Positions 9,147-18,861 of a stretch of 64,000 bases of DNA are shown piece by piece. The notes beneath the pieces were generated by a model. That model was not told where the DNA came from. It did not search any database and worked only from the letters and a program-made list of their open reading frames with translations. The translations under genes and the position numbers were made by a program. This DNA is from Thermothelomyces thermophilus ATCC 42464. Taxonomy: Eukaryota > Ascomycota > Sordariomycetes > Sordariales > Chaetomiaceae. How positions within the stretch are numbered: position 1 is the stretch's first letter; every line of letters begins with the position of its first letter. The DNA lies in assembly GCF_000226095.1 (NCBI RefSeq), contig NC_016474.1, positions 2,914,001 to 2,978,000 on the forward strand. Direction: 5' to 3'.

Positions 9147-11846
9147 ATGGAAGCGCAGACCACCGAGTCTAGAGAACCAAGAGTGATTCTTACAAACACC
9201 GAGAGCGGCGATACCACTATCACTCCCTCTCCTGCCGAGCCCCTCACTGCCTCTGTTCTGAGTCTTCGATTTCCCAGACCGCAGGGAAGCGAGCTCGTTG
9301 CCAAGTGGGTTTCGAACAGCTCCGCGGACATTCGTCAGCCCTCCGACATGTCGGATACCGGCAGCTTGGCCGAGTCGGCCTACGAAGTGATCCATGGCAC
9401 CGACACTGAGAGTCAAGATGATCGCCTGACCGAGTCGACCTGCTCGCTCTCCCGTTCTCGACCGGAGGATGTGCACAGCTTAGACGGGTCTACCGACCAT
9501 TACAATACCGACTCGGAGGACGAGGCTGACCAGTTGTCACATGCGTCATCAATCAAGTACGCCGATCAAGCCCTGCAAAACCCATCGACCCAGCTCGCTA
9601 CAAGCGCCCTGGAGAATGGTTCGTCCACTGAAGGACTGGGCCTCACCGTCCGTTCGATCCAGTTGCGGGAGTCAGACGCCGACGACCCTGTTCTTGCTCA
9701 GAGCATATTCGCCAAGCATGTCATACGGGAGTTCAGCGAGGAAGAGTCCGCCGAAATTGCGGAAAACCTAGCCCTGCCGAACGCACCGAGGCACTTGCTT
9801 GCCTCGATCCGCCAAACCATGTCCCAGTCCTACCTCTCCATCCAAGAACCGTTGAGAATCCTGTACGTTGGCCGGGCAGAGGCCCAAAGGGCCATCGTGC
9901 TCAAGATCTGTAGCGCTATCTGGGCGTCACCACTTTCCAAGCATCAGGACGACCTCCACCGCTACCGAGAAGGAATATACAATATAGTCCCCATCTCTTC
10001 GTTCGGTCCTGAACCCGAGCTTGACCTGATGGAAGCTTCACAGTTTCAGATTAAGGTCGAACACTGCACCTCCGCCGAGGAAGTGACATACCAAGGACCC
10101 CAGACCCCCGGTGATGCCGCATATTCCATCGTCATTGAACAAGAAAAGGCCTACTTGTCCATCGCTACCACAGATGGTGCTATCGTTGAACCGAAATGGG
10201 ACCTCCCTCACATTGCAATCTTCTACACCTGCGCGGACGATTGCGAGGAAGACAGCGCGACAAGACATGCGGCGTGGTCATTCATGCAACGTCACGGCGT
10301 GCCGTCCATTTTCATCGCGGAGCAGCAGGAGTTCCGCGACCCTTCTTGGGGGATGTATATCGACGAGCACTCGGTCCACCTCTGCTTAGAGTCCCGAGAC
10401 CCGGAGAAGCAAATGTCTCCTTGGCGTTTTCCCGTGGACTTCGCGTCGTTTACGAACATTGACGCCAGACAGTTGAACCGCAACCTAGCCTATCTGACCA
10501 AGTTGGTGGAAGCTGAAGACAACACGGGTCGAAGCCCTGCACGGCCTACTGCGACACTGGAGCTACAACCGGAAGTGCGGGCTAGTTTGAAGAAAACGAG
10601 GCGATCCCCAAGGTGGTCATTCGATACATTGGAACTCGCTCGGTACTTCTGGTCTGTTTTCCCCGCCCTTTTGCTCCTTGCCGGACCATTCTTCGCCCTC
10701 TCCATGGTAGACTGGTTACGGCCGGGCGGACTCCCCCTCTTCCACCCATCCTCTTCTGTGGGCATCTGTGTGCCCTCGGAAACTTACCCGGGCTTCACGA
10801 CAAGCCGAAGCCCAACGGTGACGACATCTACAAAGACGGTTGTCATCAACGTCACCTCAACGAAGACCGTCCAGGTTGGCCAGACGCAGACGTCAACTAG
10901 TACTTTGGCCTCTGCGCTGTCTCTTGCTGGATTTCTGTCCGACAAGCCCTCGGCTGTGCCCACTGACATCGAGGCCAATAACAAAAAGTCTTCACACTCG
11001 GACAAAACAATGTGCTCCATACGCGTCTACAGCGCAACCGAGATATTGCTGGAGATCCCGAGCAAGAACAAAGCTGTGTGGCTTGCAAAGGGCGCAATTG
11101 ATATCGCTGTCCGCCGCAACAACAACCCCCTCAAAATCAGGATATCTTCGGTAGACGAGGGGCTTCTTGTCGGCCTTGAACCGAAGGACGCCAATGGTGT
11201 GCTTAATATCACGGTGATCACAAACCGCCGGCCTAGAATAAACGAGACGTTCGAAGTTGACTTCGGCAAGTCGACAGTTGCCGAGGTTACCGAAGCCATT
11301 GAGGCTGGCCTGCGCATATTACGAGATGCTCTCAGGGACGCACCATGGATCGACGACGGAAAGCAGTTACTGCAAGATGCGCGCAAGTTAGGCAAGGAGT
11401 TCACGTCAGCGTTCGGCCAAACATCCGATACTGCTCGACGTCGTACTGCCGATGCAATCGGGAAGGCTTGGGTGAATGCGCGAGAACAATTGGACCGTCA
11501 GCGTGAGGCTGCCAATATCTTCCGCGAGGAGTTCGACCTCTCAATTCTTCAAGCCCAGATTGCTTCCAGGCTATGGTGGCTGAAGATACAAGGGAAGGTA
11601 GAGGAGTACACCGAATACAAACGAAACGCCTCTAAGTTTCTCCGGTTGCGGCATAAGGAGCTCGCTAAGGACCAAGGGGCTAGGACTGGTTCACCCAGAG
11701 AGATGAAGCCGTACAGCTGCTCTCGAGGGGGGTCGTATGCACCCTGGAAATCAAACTGTGGTAAACGGGACGCTGCCGATGCAGCATCGCCTCAGCAAGA
11801 CGGCGCGTGGGAGATCCCGTGGAGAAAGCTCATGGGAGGATCATAG
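9147..11846 (+). CDS. Large conserved-looking membrane protein of unknown function
   Basis: A single uninterrupted frame of about 899 aa from the first ATG; coding-like codon use begins at this point. The first 130 residues are Ser/Thr/Asp-rich and probably disordered. A folded region follows, with LRILYVGRAEAQRAIVLKI and a hydrophobic strand-turn pattern (LPHIAIFYTCADDC, HGVPSIFIAEQQEF) that suggests an alpha/beta domain, though no intact Walker motif is visible. One clear transmembrane segment lies near residues 500-525 (WSVFPALLLLAGPFFALSMV). It is followed by a Thr/Ser-rich stretch (about 550-600) with TSTKTV repeats typical of O-glycosylated linkers. The C-terminal 200 residues are helical and charged. 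I do not recognise the family and assign no function. No introns are evident. Confidence 0.85.
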   Translation: MEAQTTESREPRVILTNTESGDTTITPSPAEPLTASVLSLRFPRPQGSELVAKWVSNSSADIRQPSDMSDTGSLAESAYEVIHGTDTESQDDRLTESTCSLSRSRPEDVHSLDGSTDHYNTDSEDEADQLSHASSIKYADQALQNPSTQLATSALENGSSTEGLGLTVRSIQLRESDADDPVLAQSIFAKHVIREFSEEESAEIAENLALPNAPRHLLASIRQTMSQSYLSIQEPLRILYVGRAEAQRAIVLKICSAIWASPLSKHQDDLHRYREGIYNIVPISSFGPEPELDLMEASQFQIKVEHCTSAEEVTYQGPQTPGDAAYSIVIEQEKAYLSIATTDGAIVEPKWDLPHIAIFYTCADDCEEDSATRHAAWSFMQRHGVPSIFIAEQQEFRDPSWGMYIDEHSVHLCLESRDPEKQMSPWRFPVDFASFTNIDARQLNRNLAYLTKLVEAEDNTGRSPARPTATLELQPEVRASLKKTRRSPRWSFDTLELARYFWSVFPALLLLAGPFFALSMVDWLRPGGLPLFHPSSSVGICVPSETYPGFTTSRSPTVTTSTKTVVINVTSTKTVQVGQTQTSTSTLASALSLAGFLSDKPSAVPTDIEANNKKSSHSDKTMCSIRVYSATEILLEIPSKNKAVWLAKGAIDIAVRRNNNPLKIRISSVDEGLLVGLEPKDANGVLNITVITNRRPRINETFEVDFGKSTVAEVTEAIEAGLRILRDALRDAPWIDDGKQLLQDARKLGKEFTSAFGQTSDTARRRTADAIGKAWVNAREQLDRQREAANIFREEFDLSILQAQIASRLWWLKIQGKVEEYTEYKRNASKFLRLRHKELAKDQGARTGSPREMKPYSCSRGGSYAPWKSNCGKRDAADAASPQQDGAWEIPWRKLMGGS

Positions 11847-13564
11847 TCCCGGTTGTCGGCCTGAACAAACTATTCGTTGCTTTCGGGTGGGTGGATATAC
11901 GGATTGGCACGCAGGTGTGAGCAAAGGGATCCTGGCCCGCAACTGGACGGATAGCCGCCCAGAATTCGGGGTAAGGGGTATGGAGTTTTGCTTTTGTGCT
12001 TGGGCTCGGTGTTACTACATGTTCTATCTATCGCTTGGGCTCTCTCTTCTCTTTTTATGTCTAAAGATGGTCATTGTACTTCTCGACTGGCAGCTCGGGT
12101 TGACGATGGCAATTGCTAGCCTGCTCAACTTTTGACAGCGGAATGGGTTGGGCAACGGAAGCACGGTATGGATCTTGGGACTGGGGGGTAAGGTAAGTAT
12201 TGACCGGGCTGAAGCTACCCTGAGAGATAAGATTAGATTACGGACAATGAACGAGTGGTATTTGATGCTGTATTTTGAAGCTGGGAAGTAGCGGATGAGA
12301 CTTCTTCAGATGGAATTGCTTGCCTAAAGATACCTACCCATTCCCTTCCCTCCCATTTCATCCTTTAAGCCGTTAGGAGAAGCTGCCCAAACATTAGAGG
12401 CCCAGATAACTATGCCTTTATGCGGGGTCTCCCCGCCAATCAGCACTGTGGCCGCCAAACGCCAAGTCCTCTTTTGCAGTTCTTTGGGCCTGCACACCCC
12501 CTTCAAATACGACTCGAGCCAGAAATCAGGGGAAGTTCAACACACAATTGAACACCCAATATTAGCCCACCCCCTACACGCGCGCAACGCGCGTATAGAT
12601 AGGTATATACTTTAAGATGTGTAGATTTGAACTATACTACCTACTTTATGATACGGGTAATACGTGTAGAGATATTGATAGTTAAACAAATACCTACTTC
12701 TTCGTTAGAAAGATGCCGGGATATGCCAAGAAGTGTTTAGGAAAGACGTTCAAATTTCTAAAAAAAACTATGGAGTGCGTATTCTATTAATACCTCTGCG
12801 TGTATCACCCGCATTATCAATCGGGTAGTATAGTTCAAATCTACGTATCTTAAAGTATATACCTATCTATATGCGCGTTGCGTGCGTGTAGGGGGTGGGC
12901 TAATATTGGGCGTTGAAGCTCTTCGCTGCCTCTAACTGGCTGTCAAATGGGGGTTTGGTGTGGCCTTTGGCTTTCTGTAGCCAGAGCGGACTTGGCGTCT
13001 GGCGGCCACACAGCAGCACGCCGAGCCAGTGGCTCTCAGGTCCCGCTGTGGCCCGCCCGCGCCAAATTTCTCGGGCCCCGACAGGGACTGTTGAATTCAG
13101 GAAGAAGTGAGGGGCAACCTTTCGCGACAACCACCTTTCTTGCTGCCTGCAACCGTACCTTATCCACTCTTCTACACTTCATATCCAACAACTGCACGGT
13201 GCACTACATTCACAAAAGTGCCCCCTGAAGTCACCACGCAAACATTTCCAATATTTGGTACGTCTTTTTCTGGTTGATTCATTTGCAGATTTCATCTCGT
13301 CGCGTTTCTCAGCGGCGTATGTGCCCCGCTATACCCCGCCTCGCTCCTGCATCGTTTTTTTTTTCGGATCGACCCGTATAACGAACGATCGATGCGAGTC
13401 CTATAACGTCGCTCTAGAGGGGAAAGGAGAAAGGGCCTCAATGATATAGCGATGTGACATTTCCCGGGCAGTGGGGACGAGTTGGGCGTCAAAGTTTGCT
13501 GACGACGCGCTTGTGACGCGAGGATAGTTATTGCCTTGACAAAGTCAACAACCCGCCGCCCACC
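11847..13564. other. Intergenic region containing a small inverted-repeat element
   Basis: Apart from the 360-bp inverted-repeat element at 12553-12912, nothing gene-like is seen. The sequence from 13100 to the RanBP1 start is pyrimidine-rich in patches and is probably promoter and leader. Confidence 0.55.
12553..12912. mobile_element. Non-autonomous TIR DNA element (MITE-like), 360 bp
   Basis: The two ends are inverted copies of each other over 89 bp: 12553-12641 and 12824-12912. The left end begins CACCCAATATTAGCCCACCC and the reverse complement of the right end begins CGCCCAATATTAGCCC. The arms differ at only about five positions, all transitions. The 5-bp word TTGAA flanks both ends (12548-12552 and 12913-12917) and is a good target-site duplication. 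The 182-bp core is AT-rich and has no coding capacity, so any transposase must have come from elsewhere. A 5-bp TTGAA duplication does not match the TA of Tc1/pogo or the 8 bp of hAT, so I leave the superfamily open. Confidence 0.85.
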
Positions 13565-14590
13565 ATGTCTGCCGAGAACGATAGCAAGCCCCTTGAGGAG
13601 GTCAAGGCACCTGAGGCTCAGGCTGAGCAGACAACGGAGGTACGTCAAGATCCGCGAGGCTTTATGCATTCTAGTTTGAGGATGTGTCTCGAAACTAACT
13701 CTGGGTTCCTTACTTTTCGCGAGCTAGGCTCCCGCTTCCGAGTCCGCCGCCGCCGATAATAAACCCGTGACTTCTGCTTCGGTTTTCTCCATGTTTGGTG
13801 GCGGCGCCAAGAAGGAAAAGAAGGATGAGGATGAGGACCGCGGCGATATCTCCGGCAGTGCCAAGGCCCAGCGCGAGGCTGCTGCTGCCGCCGCCGCCGC
13901 CGCAAAGGAGGGCGGCGATGAGGTTGGTCACTCACAAGTTGTAATGCTTGTTCCGGGAAGAGTTGCTGATAAGGCTGGAAATCAGGATGACCAACCTCCC
14001 GAGTCCGAGGATGTCCACTTCGAGCCCGTCATCCGCCTGACAGAAAAGGTTGAGACCAAGACCAACGAGGAGATGGAGGAGCAGGTTTTCAAGATGCGTG
14101 CCAAGCTTTTCAAGTACGTGGCCGAAACCCGCGAGTGGAAGGAGCGCGGTACTGGCGACGTCCGCCTGCTCAAGCACCGCGAGAACGGCAAGACTCGGCT
14201 GGTCATGCGTCGCGATAAGACCCTCAAGGTTTGCGCCAACCATTATGGTACGTAATTTTTGCGCTGAAAGGTCATTTGGCCATTTGGGGCTTACGTGTTT
14301 TTTCTTTAGTTGTTCCCGAGATGAAACTCTCTCCCAACGTCGGCTCGGACAGGAGCTGGGTTTGGAACGTTGTTGCCGATGTGAGCGAGGGCGAGCCCGA
14401 GGCCCTCACTCTGGCCATTCGGTTCGCCAACTCAGACAACGCCAACCAGTTCAAGGACGCTTTCATCAAGGCCCAGAAAGAGAACGAGGCGTTGTTTAAG
14501 AAGGCGGCCGAGGCGAAGGCGGAGGAGGCGACTGGCGAGGAGAAGAAGGAGGAAACTAAGGAAGAGGAGAAGAAGGAGGAGACCGCTTGA
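13565..14590 (+). CDS. yrb1: Ran-binding protein 1 (RanBP1/Yrb1)
   Basis: RanBP1 binds Ran-GTP in the cytoplasm and, with RanGAP, promotes GTP hydrolysis after nuclear export. Exons: 13565-13639, 13728-13922, 13986-14247, 14310-14590, giving about 270 aa. The N-terminus is Ala/Glu/Lys-rich with a poly-Ala run (coded by GCC/GCT repeats near 13880-13900). The Ran-binding domain spans about residues 97-230 ([64 protein letters not shown]). The tail is a KE-rich acidic stretch. The second intron (13923-13985) is 63 nt, in frame and stop-free, with a GCTGAT branch and CAG acceptor; its donor (GTTGGT) is weak, and GTAATG at 13941 is an alternative. The third junction, TAT-G/TT-GTT, restores NHYVVPEM. 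Confidence 0.95.
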
Positions 14591-15247
14591 GCTGGTCCTT
14601 GATGGGTCTGAGTGATGGGCTCAGAAATAAGGGCAATCCACCCAGCACCTTCACCCCGTATGCTGCATTGATTCCCTGGAAGGTGAGAGAAGGCAGGGAG
14701 CGATGCATATCACACACGAACACGATGCCAACACCCCAAACGAACCCAGCATTCCCCATGACAGGAAGCACTCGGTCAAAGGAGGAAAGGGTTGTGTCTT
14801 TCCGGCGAGAGAAGATGAGCGATGTCAACTGCAGATAGACCAAATACCATGCAGTCCCCTTCATACAAAGCAGTACCAATGAAAGTAATTGGCCTTTATG
14901 GGGGGCCGATCACCTTTTGTAAAGAATCGCAAAGAGACGGCAACTGTGCGCTTGGGTGTTGGGAGACCAAAGCGATGCACATAGGTTGCAGAATATGATC
15001 GTTTCTCTACCGGTCAGCACTCTGTTTCGATCTGATCTTGGAGGCTAGTTGTTGGTGAACTCTCACTGGTGCCCTCCTTCGCAGTGCCTAAGATATCTGT
15101 CAGAGTATCCTAATTTCTGTTTTCAATTCCAAGATTTACAAACCAGGACTTACAAAACGTCAACTGCTCGTGACTGTGCGAAGCCAGTATCTACGCGGTT
15201 CATTGAGCAGAAGGCATCTGCACGGACCATCATCGAACGCCACAAGA
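14591..15247. other. Intergenic region
   Basis: This holds the likely 3' UTR of RanBP1 and the upstream sequence of the Taf14 gene. No other gene or strong repeat is visible. Confidence 0.5.
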
Positions 15248-16738
15248 ATGAGCGAGCGTCGAATGACCCGCGGCGCCCTGGCCGCTCTGACTGCGCCACA
15301 GCCTGGTACGTACCATCTCGACCCCATTCCATCAACGAGGCAGGTTGCGCGGGTTGCTTGCTGTGGCCCAAGGTATCGCGACGTGCAGCCACAATATTCA
15401 TAGTACCTCATTTTACGGGGCCTCTGTCTATACAGTCATTAACACCCTGTTTTTGCTTGACTTTTCTTTCTTTTTCCTATACACCGATTCCCTGTCCTCC
15501 AGGACCCCCAACTCGTCGCTGTGGTCCTCGTCAGTGGCACCCCGACAACCCATTCGGATCGCGGGACGCGTCATTATCCTACGCTCGATACATAGAGTTC
15601 GAAGAGACTGACACTTGAGGCAATCGCCGAGGTCGATTAACTCAAGGCCAAGCCGAAATCGTCGTCGGCACTTCTGGCGTCAAGCCCACCAGCGTCACTT
15701 TCTCTACCTCCGGCCCCGCTCCTGCCACAGCTTCGGGCAAGAAGAAGGCGGCCGCCAAGATGATCGTCGAGGTCTGTTGGATTGCACTAGGTAGACAACA
15801 GTGGATGGCTAACGCTCTCTGAGGGCTACAGCGCAAGATCAAGGTTGTCACCGAGCAACACAATATGTAAGCGACCCCGTTCGCCACACGGCACGATGCT
15901 CGCGAGGGGCCAAAGTTTCAAGTGCGTGGTCGTTGTGACTGACCGAGACGGGAGTTGAAACAGTGATAAGCCTGCCGTCAATGAGGGTTTTCCGATGAAA
16001 GAATGGACTGTCGAAATCTACATCCTCGACCAGGAGGGCAAGGAAAAGCCCGCTCGCTGCTTCACCAAGGCGGTGTATCACCTTCACCCTTCGTTCGCGA
16101 ACCCGGTTCAGAGTACGTCACTTCGGGATGCGATAATCAACGAAGCAGGGAGTGGGCGTGGCGCTAACCCTGTCGGCAGCCTTCCTGGAGCCGCCTTTTA
16201 AATGCACCAACGAGGGCTGGGGCGAGTTTGAGATGAGCATCGACCTCTACACCACCGAGAAGGGCGGCAAGCAGACGATTATTCACGACCTAAACTTCGC
16301 GGCGCCACAATACGAGAACATCCACACCTTGACGTTTAAGAACCCGTCTCAGGCCCTACAACAGATTCTGCGCGAGACGGGCCCGCTACCGTCGGACGAG
16401 GAGCGCAAGATCAAGAAGGCCGACGGCAGCAAGAAGAAGAAGGCGTTCGACATTGAGAAGATGGCCGACGGTCTGGTCAAACTCGGCGAGGACGACCTCT
16501 TGCAGGTGATTCAGTTGATTCACGATCACAAGGACGAGAGCACCTACATCCAGAATAACATTGACGCGGGCGAGTTCTCGGTCGACCTATACACGCTGCC
16601 GGACCCTCTTCTTAAGATGCTCTGGGATCTACTGGTAGGTTCTCCTTCTTCTCTGCTTGGTGCGCTTCGTTTCCCCGGACCGAACGTTGACCTTGCCATG
16701 CGACGTTCCAGGTCAAGCAGGGCGTCGTCAACCCCTGA
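15248..16738 (+). CDS. taf14: YEATS-domain protein Taf14 (TFIID/TFIIF/chromatin complexes)
   Basis: Taf14 is a shared subunit of TFIID, TFIIF and several remodelling and acetyltransferase complexes and reads acylated histone lysines through its YEATS domain. The secure exons are (from within the second) ..15771, 15832-15866, 15964-16112, 16180-16634 and 16712-16738. The YEATS domain runs from RKIKVVTEQHN through GFPMKEWTVEIY, VYHLHPSFANPVQ and EGWGEFEMSIDLY to IHDLNFAAPQY. The C-terminal ET-like domain contains KLGEDDLLQVIQLIHDHKD and EFSVDLYTLPDPLLKMLWDLL. The N-terminus is uncertain. The minimal start is ATG 15760 (225 aa). However, the upstream frame (about 15647-15759, VVGTSGVKPTSVTFSTSG) has strongly coding-like third positions and joins in phase to an exon at 15248-15305 (MSERRMTRGALAAL), giving about 282-291 aa. 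I use the longer model; the first intron is the weak point. Confidence 0.9.
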
Positions 16739-18861
16739 ACCAAACGGGCCCTGTGATTCTGCATTCAACGGCGTCTGGCGTCTGGGGGGTAAGGGGGAAG
16801 GTTGCGGAAAAGCATCACTCGGTGGAATGGTCCCGCGTTTCTCGCTCTGGGGTGTCGGTTAGCCGTCGCCCGGTGAGTGCTTCCGTCCGCACTTCACTCA
16901 TGACGGCGGCCTTGTGTCCGTTGGCGGTTATCGGCTGGAGTTGTTGCAAATTATCCGGGAGAGGGCTTCACTGAGTTTTGCCGTGGAAGGAGGCCAAGAC
17001 TCATCTGCCTCTCAAAGAGAGAAGCGGGCGGTTTCCCAGGTTTCACAGCCATCCAAATGCATCCTGTCTGGCTGGTCCGAACTCATCTGTCGTCCAGTTG
17101 CGCGGATGCCAGGTAGTCCTGGCTGCTGGCCTTTTGCTGTGTTAATGATGACTGGCACGGAAATAAGAAGCCAAGTGATCCGCGAAGTCGGTCTCTGATG
17201 GATGATTTGAGCATTTCGAAATCCAATGACAACGCCACAACTCTGGCTACGGCCTAAGCCCCGCTGTTCTGAGCTGAGGTCGAGTAGAGCGGCACGTGAG
17301 GACACCGAGACGCTGGGTCCGTTTCCCTTCGCGTGCATGTTATTAGAGTGCGGCATGTTGCACAGGCGTGGATGGACTAAAGTGATGTGCTGGGGAGCTG
17401 GCTCCTCGCGTTTATAGTAGCAGCAAACGTTGCGAGTTACGCAAACGTTCGCATATTCCGGTGATACGGTTTACCCAGGTTCTCTTTCGATCTGCTCTCC
17501 TAATTTGACTGGCCCATTTGTTTTACACAGTCAGTTCTTCCTCCTCCCTGACGAGAAGCATTCTCACGATGCGAACCAGGACGGGAGCTCGATGTAGTGT
17601 AATCCATCGAGCGTTCGCGTCGCAGAAAGGCAGGGTTTCGGCTTCCTCCTCTACTGCGGTATGTGGCTGGGCAGTGAGGCTGAATGAATTTCCACCGCCT
17701 TCTTCCAAAATCCAATGAAATCCTGTCCTGCCCAGAAGTGTGTGCTTTATTAAGCAGGGTGAAGGAATAGATTCGGAGCTCCGCGTGACCTGCTCCTCGT
17801 GACCCAGCCTTGGCGCACCCTAGACGCACATTGCACGAAGTACGGATTACAGTAATCGTCATTACTTTTACACTAGTCTAGCCTTCGGATTCCGGATTTG
17901 ATGCATATCAATGCGGGTACCTTGGGGGAGGAAGTGCGGATCCGGAATCAATTGCAGAGAGCTGATATATGCCCTGAAGTGCGAGCTTCAAGAGCCTGTG
18001 TTTTTTTTACTATATGTGCCCGTCCTTTCCGTTTCAGGTGGGGGTACCATTGAGTTCTGTGGTTATCTTTCCCACTTGCGCACTCCACAAGAACGGCTAG
18101 TGTTTTTTTCGGAGACTGCAATTGGCCCACTCCCCGCTTCAGCTTGAGTTGCCCCAAGCACAAAGACTACTGTGTGGTGCACTGTGTCGCGGTATGCACG
18201 GATCCGTACCTGTATGTAATCCGTACATGCATACCTTAGTGTATGTACATACCAAGTTGTACTAGCATAGCTAGTACGTGAAATATCCAGACTTTCGTGC
18301 AATACGCGTACTGTTCGGTGGAAATGACCCGCTTCCCTCTTGACACATGTTTCCATTCAGCCTCGCATTCCACAGGCCTCGCCGCATTTGCACGGCAGTT
18401 TCGACTTTGCAGTTCATCGATACACCTTCCGCATCGACTCTTACAGACAGACTAAGATAGCCGGGACAGGGAAACAAGCAACTGGGGTGTGAGCTAGCAG
18501 AAATCCACTTTCATTTGTTCGGGACCTGCGAGATTGGGGAACTGGGGCTGACTCCATTCTCGATCTTGCATATGATTGGGTAAACGGTGCCCCTCATGGG
18601 TCAAATTCCGCTCCTGCCCCACTTACCAGCAGGAACCAAGGGTGCGCCAGGAAGCGTCATCCCAGTACTTGGATCTGGGGGCCAAGACCCCTCAACTAGC
18701 CCCAAAACCGGCCCGTTCCCCAGTCTCTCGAAGCCTTCACCCACCGTAAACCGCTTCCAGCCGATAAAAGCATCAGAGGCTTCATGCTCGCAGATCTGGG
18801 GTTCGCTTTGACGAACGAGAAAGCGAGGTTTTGCGTGTCTCGGCCCTTCCGACCGCCCGCC
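16739..18861. other. Intergenic region
   Basis: No gene is recognisable in 2.1 kb. Dispersed-motif copies are seen at 17841-17850 (TACGGATTAC) and 18216-18227 (GTAATCCGTACA). An in-frame ATG at 18784 lies upstream of the preferred start of the zinc-cluster gene. Confidence 0.5.

Noticed and set aside
15049-15618. Open frame of 189 codons upstream of Taf14
   Set aside because: No ATG start near its beginning, mixed composition, and it crosses the putative first Taf14 intron; not a separate gene.
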